Below, piece after piece: positions 45,394-54,419 of a stretch of DNA of 64,000 nt (position 1 is the first letter of the stretch; every line of letters starts with the position of its first letter). A model generated the notes under the pieces. It saw only the letters and a program-made list of their open reading frames with translations, did no database searches and had not been told where the DNA came from. The translations under genes and the position numbers were made by a program. The stretch comes from Candidatus Cloacimonadota bacterium (lineage in GTDB: Bacteria > Cloacimonadota > Cloacimonadia > Cloacimonadales > TCS61): contig JASUTE010000007.1 of the NCBI GenBank assembly GCA_030445745.1, forward strand, positions 1-64,000, written 5' to 3'.

Positions 45394-46286
45394 ATAAAAA
45401 GCTACTAGAATATTTGGAAAAGATATTGCCACTTACCCAGGCAGCAGGATTTGTATTGGCAGATGAAAAAGAGATTCCTTATGGAGTACAGTTAAAATTC
45501 GCGAAAGCCGACAATAAAATCCCGTTAAATATCTATTTTTCAACAAAAAAAGGCATCAATCCGGTTTTGGGTGGTTCTGCCAAAAATCCACTGCGAGCTC
45601 AGTTACAGCAAGTTTTGGTAACCAGAGAATCGGAGTTGATTCACAGCTGGCAAATATGGTGTGGCAGCGATGAATCTGGCAAAGGAGATTTTTTCGGACC
45701 GCTGGTGGTAGCTGCTTTTGTAGCCCAAAAAGATGAACTACCGCAGTTGCTGGCAACTGGGGTGAAAGATTCCAAAAAAATAACCGATAAAAATATAGAG
45801 CAAATTGCCAAAAAATTGTACGGTAAATTCAACAATAGAATCAAAGTATTGGTGCTTAATCCGCTTAAATATAATCAACTTTATAACAAATTCCGCCAAC
45901 AAGGCAAAAAATTGAATGAGCTTCTGGCCTGGATGCACGGCCGCTTGATTGTGGATTTACATAAAGAACACCAATTTGCCGGTGCCGTGGTAGATAAATT
46001 TGCTTCCAACCGTAATTTGATGGAAAGTCTGCAAGCTTTGCAGCAAATAAAAGTGAAAAATGTAGTGCGAGCTGAACAGGACCCAGCTGTGGCAGCAGCT
46101 TCGGTTATTGCCCGCTATCATTTCCTGCAAAATATGCAAATGCTACAAAAAAAATACCAGATGAAACTGCCTAAAGGTGCTACCAATAATGTGATTAATG
46201 CTGCTCGCGTATTTTCCCAAAAATATGGCAAAAACCGGTTGAAGGAAGTTGCAAAAATTAATTTTAAAACAATACAAAAAGTTTAG
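45390..46286 (+). CDS. rnhC: Ribonuclease HIII
   Basis: A 298-residue RNase HIII removing RNA from RNA-DNA hybrids. The N-terminal TBP-like substrate-binding domain (about 1-85) precedes the catalytic core, which begins with the diagnostic GSDESGKGDFFGPLVVAA (RNase HIII has GTDESGKGDYFGP where HII has G-DE-GRG). GVKDSKK, LAWMHGRLI, VVDKFAS and ARYHFLQNMQ supply the other acidic and basic residues. It overlaps the LiaF-like gene by four bases. Use of HIII is typical of some Firmicutes, Chlamydia and FCB-side lineages. Confidence 0.94.
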   Translation: MNKKLLEYLEKILPLTQAAGFVLADEKEIPYGVQLKFAKADNKIPLNIYFSTKKGINPVLGGSAKNPLRAQLQQVLVTRESELIHSWQIWCGSDESGKGDFFGPLVVAAFVAQKDELPQLLATGVKDSKKITDKNIEQIAKKLYGKFNNRIKVLVLNPLKYNQLYNKFRQQGKKLNELLAWMHGRLIVDLHKEHQFAGAVVDKFASNRNLMESLQALQQIKVKNVVRAEQDPAVAAASVIARYHFLQNMQMLQKKYQMKLPKGATNNVINAARVFSQKYGKNRLKEVAKINFKTIQKV

Positions 46287-46296
46287 GAAGGCAAAT

Positions 46297-46800
46297 ATGT
46301 TACATGAATTTGAAGGAAATAAACCCAAAATTGGCAAGGCAAGCTGGATAGCAGATAGTGCAGATGTTATTGGCGACTGCCGCATAGGTGAAGATTGTTC
46401 CATTTGGTTCGGCTGTGTAGTGCGTGGCGATATTAATTTCATTCAAATTGGCCGTGGTAGCAATGTGCAAGATGGCACAGTGGTGCATGTAGATACAGAT
46501 TTACCCGTGGAAATTGGTGAAAATGTGACGATTGGGCATAAAGCCACCATTCATGGCTGCAAAATTGGCGATGGCTGCTTGATTGGCATGAGTGCGACCA
46601 TATTGGATGGAGCTGAAATAGGCGCTGGCAGCATAGTAGCTGCAGGCGCTGTGGTTACACCACATAAAAAATTCCCTCCCCGCAGCATGTTAATGGGTAT
46701 CCCAGCAAAAGTTGTGAAAAAACTAGATGAAAAGGAAACTGCTGAGCTTATAGAACATGCCAAAAACTATGCCAAACTAAAAGATAGATATTTAAAATAA
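46297..46800 (+). CDS. Gamma-carbonic anhydrase family protein
   Basis: A 167-residue left-handed beta-helix protein from the ATG at 46297 (AGGAAGG upstream; an upstream in-frame ATG lies inside rnhC). Hexapeptide repeats run from about residue 15 to 130 (IADSADVIGDCRIGEDCSIWFGCVVRGD). The metal ligands His64, His81 and His86 of the gamma-CA group are present (VVHVD, IGHKATIHGC). It ends with the helix EKETAELIEHAKNYAKL. Members (YrdA, PaaY, CaiE) bind zinc or iron, but many lack measurable carbonic anhydrase activity, so the activity is not certain. Its stop overlaps the next start (TAATG). Confidence 0.93.
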   Translation: MLHEFEGNKPKIGKASWIADSADVIGDCRIGEDCSIWFGCVVRGDINFIQIGRGSNVQDGTVVHVDTDLPVEIGENVTIGHKATIHGCKIGDGCLIGMSATILDGAEIGAGSIVAAGAVVTPHKKFPPRSMLMGIPAKVVKKLDEKETAELIEHAKNYAKLKDRYLK

Positions 46801-47735
46801 TGCTAACAACTGTTTTGGAAAAAATGCCGAATAATTTCTGGCAACTGCTGGAACAAAATGGCTGGCAACAACATTTCACCAGTAAGGAAGACAAACGAGC
46901 TAAAATAGCTATAATTCGCACCTACACCGATTTCGATAAAGCTAAATTTGCTCATTTTCCCAATCTGAAGCTAATAATTCGAGCAGGAACTGGCTACGAT
47001 AATATCGATTTAACTGAAGCTAAGAAGCGTGCTGTAACTGTTTGTAATACTCCAAATGCTAATGCCATTTCGGCAGCAGAACATACCCTGGCATTTATAG
47101 CAGCTATGCTGAAACAGCAGCAACCAGGTAAACAGATAATTCAGAATAAAAAATGGCGGGAAACAGCACAAAATTGCTGGGAATTTGCCGAGTTAAAAGT
47201 TTTGATTATCGGTTTGGGACGGGTGGGAAGCCGCACAGCTAAGCTACTGCAATCGTTAGGTGCGCAGGTAAAAGCATACGATCCCTATTTAAATAAGGCA
47301 CAATTTGAAAAAAAACAGGTTACTAGTACGGAATTAGAATTTGGGCTTGGCTGGTGTAATTTGCTTAGTTTTCATACTCCGCTTACCAGCCAAACTTATC
47401 ACTATTTTTCAGCCAAATTGCTGCAAATGTTGCAATGTCCATTTTGGCTGGTTAATACTTCTCGCGGCTCTGTAGTAGATATTGCTGCTATTAAGCTAGC
47501 GCTAGAGCAGAACAAACTTTTAGGTGCAGCTCTGGATGTATTTCCCAAAGAACCTTTTAATATGCCAGATTTTATGCGAGCTGATAAGATTTATCTTACA
47601 CCTCACCTGGGAGCTTTTACCAAAAATGCAAAAGAGCGAATGGCAGAGGAAACTCTGCAGGTTTGGCAGAAATTTGTTTTTGAAAATAAAATAATCTCGG
47701 AAGTTGACCCTCGTTTTACCTTCCGAAAAAAATAA
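46800..47735 (+). CDS. D-isomer-specific 2-hydroxyacid dehydrogenase
   Basis: A 311-residue NAD-dependent dehydrogenase related to D-3-phosphoglycerate dehydrogenase. Substrate-domain motifs LKLIIRAGTGYDNIDL and CNTPNANAISAAEHTLAFI precede the Rossmann domain (VLIIGLGRVGSRTAKLLQSLGAQVKAYDPY). The catalytic triad is visible as Arg in VNTSRGSVVD, Glu in LDVFPKEP and His in TPHLGAFTKNAKERM. It lacks the ACT domain of full-length SerA. The short form and R-AGTGYDNID resemble SerA-type enzymes of anaerobes, but glycerate or other substrates are possible. No ser genes are adjacent. Last gene of the run that begins with mltC. Confidence 0.88.
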   Translation: MLTTVLEKMPNNFWQLLEQNGWQQHFTSKEDKRAKIAIIRTYTDFDKAKFAHFPNLKLIIRAGTGYDNIDLTEAKKRAVTVCNTPNANAISAAEHTLAFIAAMLKQQQPGKQIIQNKKWRETAQNCWEFAELKVLIIGLGRVGSRTAKLLQSLGAQVKAYDPYLNKAQFEKKQVTSTELEFGLGWCNLLSFHTPLTSQTYHYFSAKLLQMLQCPFWLVNTSRGSVVDIAAIKLALEQNKLLGAALDVFPKEPFNMPDFMRADKIYLTPHLGAFTKNAKERMAEETLQVWQKFVFENKIISEVDPRFTFRKK

Positions 47736-47803
47736 TCTATACAGTTAAAATACCGTCAATAAAAGCCATACTAAACATACAAAACCTCCCGGAATAATAA
47801 AAC

Positions 47804-47832
47804 TTGACAGAAGCGATAAAATCTTGCTAATT
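47804..47832 (+). promoter_or_regulatory. Candidate promoter of nrdDG
   Basis: TTGACA (47804-47809) and GCTAAT (47826-47831, 16-nt spacing) precede nrdD by about 95 bases. The intergenic region is the only gap upstream of nrdD. No convincing NrdR box was found. Confidence 0.45.
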
Positions 47833-47925
47833 AACAAGCTAGCTAATCTATATCAAAACAGAGGTTTATGGGTTTTAAAATTGTAATATATTGGAAATTA
47901 AGAAATTAGCGCTTGAGGAGCTTTA

Positions 47926-50019
47926 ATGTTCAAATTTATTAAAAAAAGAGATAATCAAGTACTACCATTTGAAACCGAGAAAATAGCTGCAGCTATTGCC
48001 AAAGCGGGTAAAGCGACTGGCGAATTTGACGATAATAAAGCTAAGAAATTAACTGTATCTGTGTTGAATTTAGCCCAGCAATTGGTGCAAGATAATGTGC
48101 CTACAGTAGAACAAATTCAAGATTGTGTAGAAGAAGTGTTGATTTCTTCACCCTATAAAAAAACAGCAAAAGCTTACATTATCTATCGCGACCAACATGC
48201 TAAAATCCGCGAAATTGTTTCCAATGCCGAGATCGATTTAATTGATAAATATTTGGAAAAACTGGACTGGCAGGTAAAAGAAAATAGCAATATGGCCTAT
48301 TCTTTGCAAGGTTTGAACAATTATATCGCTTCTGAAGTGAGTAAAATATACTGGCTAAACAAGATCTATCCGCCCGAGATAAAAAAATTGCATACGAATG
48401 GCGATTTTCATATTCACGATTTAGGCTTGCTCTCTGTTTATTGTGTAGGCTGGGATTTAAAAGATCTGCTGATGATCGGGTTTAAAGGAGCTCCCGGTAA
48501 AATTGAAAGTTCTCCTGCTAAACATTTCAGAGCCGCCTTAGGACAAATAGTGAATTTTTTCTACACATTGCAAGGTGAAGCAGCTGGAGCTCAAGCTTTT
48601 TCCAATTTCGATACCCTGTTGGCACCGTTTATTCGTTATGATAATTTAAAATATGCAGAAGTGAAGCAAGCAATCCAAGAATTTATTTTTAACGTGAATG
48701 TGCCTACCCGGGTAGGTTTCCAAACTCCTTTCACCAATGTAACCATGGATTTAGTTGTACCGGAAATGTATCAAGATCATCCAGTGATAATCGGTGGCCA
48801 GTTGCAAGCGGAAACTTATAGCGACTACCAGGAAGAGATGAATATTTTCAATAAAGCATTTTTGGAAGTGATGTGCGAGGGTGACGCCAAAGGCCGCGTT
48901 TTCACTTTCCCCATTCCAACCTACAACATTACTCGTAATTTCGATTGGGATAATCCAACTTTGGAATATTTGTGGGAAGCTACTGCAAAATATGGAATTC
49001 CTTATTTTTCCAACTTCGTAAATTCCGATCTTGATCCTAATGATGCTCGCTCGATGTGCTGTAGGTTGCGCCTGGATACACGTAAATTGGAAGCACGTGG
49101 AGGAGGACTTTTCGGAGCTAATCCGCTTACCGGCTCAATTGGAGTAGTTACCATAAATATGCCGCGCCTGGCCTATACTTCCCAAAATATAACTGAATTT
49201 TTCCAAAATCTTACAATTTTGATGGAGCAAGCTAAAAACAGCTTGGAAATTAAGCGCAAAGTGCTGGAAAATCTCACTAGTAACAATTTGTATCCCTATA
49301 CCAAATATTATTTACGAGATATAAAAAAGCGTTTCGACCAGTATTGGAAAAATCATTTTTCCACAATCGGGCTTATCGGTGTTAATGAAGCTTGCCTAAA
49401 CTTAATAGGAGAAAATGTAGGCATCGAAAAGGGCCAGAAATTTGCCGTTAAAATCATGGATTTCATGCGGGAAAAATTGATTGATTTCCAAGGGGAAACT
49501 GGTAATAATTATAATTTGGAAGCAACTCCTGCCGAAAGTACTACCTATCGTTTAGCACGTTTAGATAAAGCCAAATATCCCGAGATAATTGTGGCCAATG
49601 AAGAGGAATATCAGAAAGGTGCAGAACCTTTTTATACAAATTCCACCCAACTACCGGTAAATTTCTCGGAAGATATCTTTGAAACCCTGGAGCTACAAGA
49701 CGATATCCAAACAAAATACACTGGCGGCACCGTGCTGCATTTATATGCTGGCGAACGAGTCCAAAATACCGAAACTATTAAAAATCTGGTAAATAAAGTA
49801 TGTAGCAATTTCAAACTTCCCTATTTCACTTTTTCACCTACGTTTAGCATCTGCAAAGAGCACGGCTACCTGAATGGTGAACACGAAGAGTGTCCTTATT
49901 GTGGCAAAGCCTGTGAAGTGTATGCACGAGTAGTGGGATATTTAAGACCGGTGCAGCAGTGGAATGATGGCAAAAAAGCAGAATTTAAAATGAGGAAAAA
50001 TTTTAAGGTGGTAGATTAA
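47926..50019 (+). CDS. nrdD: Anaerobic (class III) ribonucleoside-triphosphate reductase
   Basis: A 697-residue glycyl-radical enzyme making dNTPs without oxygen. An ATP-cone occupies the N-terminus (about 3-95, FKFIKKRDNQVLPFETEKIAAAIAKA). The barrel carries HIHDLG, GEAAGAQAFSNFDTLLAPF, FNVNVPTRVGFQTPFTN, FTFPIPTYNIT and CCRLRLD. Zinc ligands are Cys643, Cys656, Cys659 and Cys663 (CX12CX2CX3C), and the radical glycine is Gly671 in RVVGYLRPV, followed by WNDGKKAEF. It is complete. nrdG follows with a one-base overlap. GAGGAG precedes the ATG. Together with nrdJ downstream it shows that the cell relies on oxygen-independent nucleotide reduction. Confidence 0.97.
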   Translation: MFKFIKKRDNQVLPFETEKIAAAIAKAGKATGEFDDNKAKKLTVSVLNLAQQLVQDNVPTVEQIQDCVEEVLISSPYKKTAKAYIIYRDQHAKIREIVSNAEIDLIDKYLEKLDWQVKENSNMAYSLQGLNNYIASEVSKIYWLNKIYPPEIKKLHTNGDFHIHDLGLLSVYCVGWDLKDLLMIGFKGAPGKIESSPAKHFRAALGQIVNFFYTLQGEAAGAQAFSNFDTLLAPFIRYDNLKYAEVKQAIQEFIFNVNVPTRVGFQTPFTNVTMDLVVPEMYQDHPVIIGGQLQAETYSDYQEEMNIFNKAFLEVMCEGDAKGRVFTFPIPTYNITRNFDWDNPTLEYLWEATAKYGIPYFSNFVNSDLDPNDARSMCCRLRLDTRKLEARGGGLFGANPLTGSIGVVTINMPRLAYTSQNITEFFQNLTILMEQAKNSLEIKRKVLENLTSNNLYPYTKYYLRDIKKRFDQYWKNHFSTIGLIGVNEACLNLIGENVGIEKGQKFAVKIMDFMREKLIDFQGETGNNYNLEATPAESTTYRLARLDKAKYPEIIVANEEEYQKGAEPFYTNSTQLPVNFSEDIFETLELQDDIQTKYTGGTVLHLYAGERVQNTETIKNLVNKVCSNFKLPYFTFSPTFSICKEHGYLNGEHEECPYCGKACEVYARVVGYLRPVQQWNDGKKAEFKMRKNFKVVD

Positions 50020-50708
50020 TGCGCATTGGAGCTATCCAAAAATTTTCCATGATCGATTATCCGGGTAAATTAAGCGCTATAGTTTTTACTCAGGGCTGTA
50101 ATTTTCGTTGCCCCTATTGCCATAATCCCGAGCTTGTGGATAGTGCTAAATTCCTTGATCCAATTCCAAAAGAAACACTTTTTACGTTCTTAAAAAAGCG
50201 GGTAGGAAAATTGGATGCAGTCTCCATTACTGGTGGCGAACCTACTTTACATAAAGATTTGCCACAGCTTATGAAGAACATAAAAAAAATGGGGTTTTTG
50301 GTGAAGCTGGATACTAACGGCTCCAATCCTGAAATGTTAAGTAAAATCATTGCAGAATCAGCAGTAGATTACCTGGCCATGGATATAAAAGCGCCTTTGG
50401 AAAAATACTCACAAATTACTCGCAGCCAGGTAGATACCCTAGCAATTCAGCGCTCTATTCAGCTTATAAAAAAATCGGGTGTCGATTATGAATTTCGTAG
50501 CACTTTGGTGCAAGATATGCTTTCTAAGAAAGAAGTTTTGCAAATGGGATCCCTTTTAGGAAACGCTAAGCGTTACTTTCTGCAGAAATTCGTTCCTAGC
50601 AAAACTTTGAATCGCGATTTTGCTGAAGCCACTAGTTTTTCCAACCAAAAAATGGATAATTTACAACAAATTCTACAAAATAACTTTCAGGAATTTGCAA
50701 TCCGCTAA
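50019..50708 (+). CDS. nrdG: Anaerobic ribonucleotide reductase activating protein (radical SAM)
   Basis: A 229-residue radical-SAM activase. The [4Fe-4S] cysteines are Cys27, Cys31 and Cys34 in FTQGCNFRCPYCHNPELV, followed by the GGE motif in SITGGEPTLH and a (beta/alpha)6 partial barrel with VKLDTNGSNPEML and YLAMDIKAPLEKY. It makes the glycyl radical on NrdD using S-adenosylmethionine. The length is that of the longer, PflA-like NrdG group ('anaerobic ribonucleoside-triphosphate reductase activating protein' of strict anaerobes) rather than the 150-residue enterobacterial form. Directly coupled to nrdD. Confidence 0.95.
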   Translation: MRIGAIQKFSMIDYPGKLSAIVFTQGCNFRCPYCHNPELVDSAKFLDPIPKETLFTFLKKRVGKLDAVSITGGEPTLHKDLPQLMKNIKKMGFLVKLDTNGSNPEMLSKIIAESAVDYLAMDIKAPLEKYSQITRSQVDTLAIQRSIQLIKKSGVDYEFRSTLVQDMLSKKEVLQMGSLLGNAKRYFLQKFVPSKTLNRDFAEATSFSNQKMDNLQQILQNNFQEFAIR

Positions 50709-50917
50709 ATTTATTTGCAAAATTTAAATTTTTCATTTTAGATAGGCATGAATAAAATTTCTATACCATTTTAAAAACAACTGGAATTTTTTCCGTCTTG
50801 ACAGACTTCTAACCGAGCAAAATTTAACATAGATATGAGATTAGAAGCGTAGAGGGAATAATTGCCTCATAGACTTGTAATCATTTGGAATATAGTTGTT
50901 TAACAATGTGGGGGCTT

Positions 50918-53173
50918 ATGGAAATTTCTAAGAATGCTTTAACGGTTTTAGAACGACGTTACTTTAAAAAAAACGACAAAGGGGAACCGGTAGAAGATTG
51001 GGCTAAACTTATTGGTAGAGTAGCCAAAGATATAAGTAATGGCGATGATGAAAAAGAGAAAAAGTTCTATTCTTTACTCGATTCAGGTGATTTTTTGCCT
51101 AATTCGCCTACTTTAATGAATGCAGGCAACGACCTGCAGCAGCTTTCTGCCTGTTTTGTGCTACCCATTGAAGATAGTATGGACAGTATTTTTACCACGG
51201 TTAAAAATGCTGCTTTAATCCACAAAAGTGGTGGTGGAACCGGCTTTAGTTTTAGCCGTTTGCGCGAAGCTAATGCCCGGGTGCGTAGCACTAATGGAGT
51301 TTCCAGTGGCCCAATCTCTTTTCTGAAGGTGTTCAATGCTGCAACCGATGCTGTAAAGCAGGGTGGTACCCGACGGGGCGCTAATATGGCGATTTTGAAT
51401 GTGGATCATCCCCAAATTTTGGAATTCATTACCTGTAAAGAAGATCCCAGCCAACTTACTAATTTTAATATTAGTGTGGGAATTACCGAGGAATTCATGC
51501 AGGCTTTTTACCAGGATTCTGAATACGAACTTATCTCACCACACACCAAAAAGGTGATCAATAAACTAGCGGCTCGCGAAGTTTTTAGTCTTATAGTGGA
51601 GATGGCGCACAAAAATGGTGAGCCCGGTATCATATTTTTGGACAGGCTGAATCAATATAATCCCACTCCCCAGGTTGGAAAGATAGAAAGCACCAATCCT
51701 TGTGGAGAGCAGCCGCTGCTTCCTAACGAGGCTTGTAATTTGGGCTCTATTAATTTGGCAACTATGATAAAAGATGGCGAGATAGACTGGCAGAAATTGG
51801 AAAAAGTGGTAGGCGCTAGTGTATTATTTTTAGATAATGTAATCGACCGCTCTAAATTTCCGCTACCAGAGATAGACAAAATGGTGAAAAGCAACAGAAA
51901 AATAGGGCTTGGTGTTATGGGCTGGGCCGATATGCTTTTTCAACTTGATATTGCTTACAATAGTCAGGAAGCTATAGAATTAGCCGCTAAAGTGATGGAA
52001 TTCATCGATTTTCATTCCAAAAAATATTCGATGCGGTTAGCGCAGGAAAAAGGTAGTTTTCCAAACTTTGAAAAAAGCATCTATGCCACAGGCGAATTGC
52101 AGCGCGAAGGTGAATTGGACTGGGAAAAATTGATCGCAGAGATCAAGAAAACCGGCATTCGTAATGCCACCACAACCACCATTGCTCCCACTGGCACTAT
52201 AAGCATGATAGCTAATACTTCCAGCGGCATTGAACCCCAATTTTCGCTGGTGTTTGTAAAACACGTGATGGACGACGATGATTTGCTTTATGTGAACCCC
52301 CTTTTTGAAGATAGATTACGAGCAGAAGGTATTTATTCGGAAGAGCTAATGAAAAAAGTTTCTGATAGCGGTAGTTTGCAGGAAGTAGAGCAAATTCCTG
52401 CTAAGATTAAAAAAACTTTTGTTACATCGCACGATATCTCGCCAGAGTGGCATATTCGGATGCAGGCAGCTTTCCAAAAATATGTAGATAATGCTGTTTC
52501 CAAAACTATAAATTTCCCGCGCCAAGCTACCAAAGAAGATATTCGGATGTCTTACGAGCTGGCTTATGAATCCGGTTGCAAAGGGGTTACGGTATATCGT
52601 GATGGCAGTCGTGATAACCAGGTTCTGAACGTGGGTAAAGAGCGCAAAAAAGAAGAAAAACAGGAAGCAAGAGTAAATCCGCGCCAGCGACCAGAGATTA
52701 CTAGCGGCATTACCCAAAAAATTGAAACCGGCTGCGGCCATCTTTATGTAACAGTGAATTCTGATAAGCGTGGTGCTTGTGAAGTTTTCACCCAGATGGG
52801 TAAAGTAGGTGGATGTGCTTCAGCTCAGTTGGAAGCAGTGGGCAGGCTTATTTCACTGTGTCTGCGCTCCAATGTAAGTATAGATTCTATCAGCAGGCAG
52901 TTGCGCGGTATTCGTTGTCCGTCGCCAATGTGGCATAAAGGTGAGATGATAACTTCCTGTGCAGATGGAATTGCGCGTTCACTGGATAATTTTTTACAGA
53001 TAGAAAAAGATGCTCTGAGCGATATAGAAAAGCTAAATGGGAATAAAGATAAAGTTAAGAAAAAGCGGCCAAGCAGTGGTAAATTAAGCGGGATTTGTCC
53101 CGATTGTGGTAGTCCTATCGAGCATTCGGAAGGGTGTTTGAAGTGCCTCAACTGTGGTTGGTCGAAATGTTAA
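50918..53173 (+). CDS. nrdJ: Adenosylcobalamin-dependent (class II) ribonucleotide reductase
   Basis: A 751-residue class II reductase from the ATG at 50918 (GTGGGGG five bases upstream; an earlier ATG lacks a site). LPNSPTLMNAG, QLSACFVLPIEDSMDSI, KSGGGTGFSFSRLR, the catalytic STNPCGEQPLLPNEACNLGSINL, and TTIAPTGTISMIANTSSGIEPQFS define the barrel. The C-terminus has the TSCPD domain (CGHLYVTVNSDKRGACEVFTQMGKVGGCASAQ) and a final zinc ribbon (CPDCG...CLKCLNCGW). Use of B12 implies cobalamin uptake or synthesis elsewhere. A TTGACA box lies at 50798. I saw no cobalamin riboswitch in the 209-base leader. Confidence 0.96.
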   Translation: MEISKNALTVLERRYFKKNDKGEPVEDWAKLIGRVAKDISNGDDEKEKKFYSLLDSGDFLPNSPTLMNAGNDLQQLSACFVLPIEDSMDSIFTTVKNAALIHKSGGGTGFSFSRLREANARVRSTNGVSSGPISFLKVFNAATDAVKQGGTRRGANMAILNVDHPQILEFITCKEDPSQLTNFNISVGITEEFMQAFYQDSEYELISPHTKKVINKLAAREVFSLIVEMAHKNGEPGIIFLDRLNQYNPTPQVGKIESTNPCGEQPLLPNEACNLGSINLATMIKDGEIDWQKLEKVVGASVLFLDNVIDRSKFPLPEIDKMVKSNRKIGLGVMGWADMLFQLDIAYNSQEAIELAAKVMEFIDFHSKKYSMRLAQEKGSFPNFEKSIYATGELQREGELDWEKLIAEIKKTGIRNATTTTIAPTGTISMIANTSSGIEPQFSLVFVKHVMDDDDLLYVNPLFEDRLRAEGIYSEELMKKVSDSGSLQEVEQIPAKIKKTFVTSHDISPEWHIRMQAAFQKYVDNAVSKTINFPRQATKEDIRMSYELAYESGCKGVTVYRDGSRDNQVLNVGKERKKEEKQEARVNPRQRPEITSGITQKIETGCGHLYVTVNSDKRGACEVFTQMGKVGGCASAQLEAVGRLISLCLRSNVSIDSISRQLRGIRCPSPMWHKGEMITSCADGIARSLDNFLQIEKDALSDIEKLNGNKDKVKKKRPSSGKLSGICPDCGSPIEHSEGCLKCLNCGWSKC

Positions 53174-53182
53174 TAAAAAGTT

Positions 53183-53210
53183 AGCCTCGTTATTTAGCGG
53201 GGCTTTTTTT
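53183..53210 (+). terminator. Terminator of nrdJ
   Basis: AGCCTCG / CGGGGCT (one U-G pair) with an 8-nt loop and seven T residues, beginning 10 nt after the stop. Its 3' arm overlaps the last codons of the convergent guaD gene. Confidence 0.85.
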
Positions 53211-54419
53211 ATGCACAGTTTTACCGGCAATAATAGTTTCCGTAGCTAATTTATCGCTGGAAAGATAGAGCAATTCCGATAGAATTTCCTGTTTATTTTG
53301 CAAATTATTGGTGGAAAAGAAGGTTAGGTCTGCTTGTTTTCCTACTTCTACCGAACCGATTATATCTTTTTTACCAATGATATCGGCAGCACCTAGGGTA
53401 GCATAATAAAGTGCTTCTGCAGGTGAAACGATATAGTTTTCCTGGCGATAGTTGCTCATTTTCATCACATTCAGCATGGAAAGACTGCTGCCAGCACCAA
53501 CATCGGTAGCTAAAGCAAATTTGATATCCTTTTCCAAAATTCTTTGGTAGGGGAAGGTGCCGCTTTTCAGGAAAAAATTGGAATCGGGACAATGGGCGAT
53601 CTTACTGTTGTATTTTTTTATAATATCCAGCTCAGCTTCCGAAATATGGATCACATGTCCTAAAATCGTATTTTCATAAAGCAGATTATGCTGAGCGTAA
53701 ACATCGGTGTAGGAAGCAGCTTCAGGGAAAAGCTCTTTTACCCATTTGATCTCACCTGTATTTTCGGAAAGATGAGTTTGAATGAAGATATTGTTCTTCT
53801 GGGCGTAGTTTCCTACTTCTTGCATAAGTTTGGGTGAGCACACAGGTGCAAAACGAGGTGAGAAGATATAGTCCAACAGATCTGTGCTTTGATGCCATTT
53901 TTCGCAAAGTTGGAAGCTATCGCGTAGGCTCTTTTGAGTATCTTCCTGCAGATAATCGGGGCTGTTGCGATCCATCATGGTTTTACCTATCATAGTGCGA
54001 GCTCCCAGTTGTTTAGCAGTTTCAAAAGCTATGTTGCAAGCCTGAAAATAGGGTGCGGTGTAGATAACAGTAGTAGTGGTGCCATAGGCAAATGTTTCCT
54101 GAAAGAATTGTTCTGAGATCTGGCGGGCATATTTTTCCTGTTGCGAGCGTTTTTCTTCCTTAAAAATGTAGGTGTTTAGCCATTCCAGCAAGCCACTGCT
54201 GTGTTTGCCTTTGGCATTATTCTGGGAAAGATGCACATGTGTATCGATAAGCCCGGGAAGACAAATGGTGTCGGTTTTATCCTCATAATTTGTAGCTGGT
54301 GGTTGGGAAGATATTTCGCTGATCTTATTGCCATCAAGGTGGATATAAACTGCTTTCTGAAAATCAGTTCTTTGAGGGGAGAGTGGGTTCAGCAGATTGG
54401 TTTTAATTATTCTGTTCAT
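53190..54419 (-). CDS. guaD: Guanine deaminase
   Basis: A 409-residue amidohydrolase converting guanine to xanthine. The order of motifs is that of guanine deaminase: CLPGLIDTHVHLSQ (first metal His pair), WLNTYIFKEE, YGTTTTVIYTA, MDRNSPDYL, SPRFAPVCSPKLM, IQTHLSENTGEIKWVKELFPEAASYTDVYAQHNLL, GHVIHISEAELDII, IAHCPDSNFFLKSGTFP and LATDVGAGSSLSMLNVM. The Zn ligands (HxH, later His and Asp) are all kept. No other purine-salvage gene is adjacent. It overlaps the upstream CNNM/CBS gene by 17 bases, so both are on the prfA-type transcript. Confidence 0.94.
   Translation of the reverse strand: MNRIIKTNLLNPLSPQRTDFQKAVYIHLDGNKISEISSQPPATNYEDKTDTICLPGLIDTHVHLSQNNAKGKHSSGLLEWLNTYIFKEEKRSQQEKYARQISEQFFQETFAYGTTTTVIYTAPYFQACNIAFETAKQLGARTMIGKTMMDRNSPDYLQEDTQKSLRDSFQLCEKWHQSTDLLDYIFSPRFAPVCSPKLMQEVGNYAQKNNIFIQTHLSENTGEIKWVKELFPEAASYTDVYAQHNLLYENTILGHVIHISEAELDIIKKYNSKIAHCPDSNFFLKSGTFPYQRILEKDIKFALATDVGAGSSLSMLNVMKMSNYRQENYIVSPAEALYYATLGAADIIGKKDIIGSVEVGKQADLTFFSTNNLQNKQEILSELLYLSSDKLATETIIAGKTVHKKSPAK

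Noticed and set aside
50709-50917. Cobalamin riboswitch in front of the B12-dependent reductase
   Set aside because: I looked for a B12-box-like core and the usual stems and saw none; the leader is also too short for a complete one.
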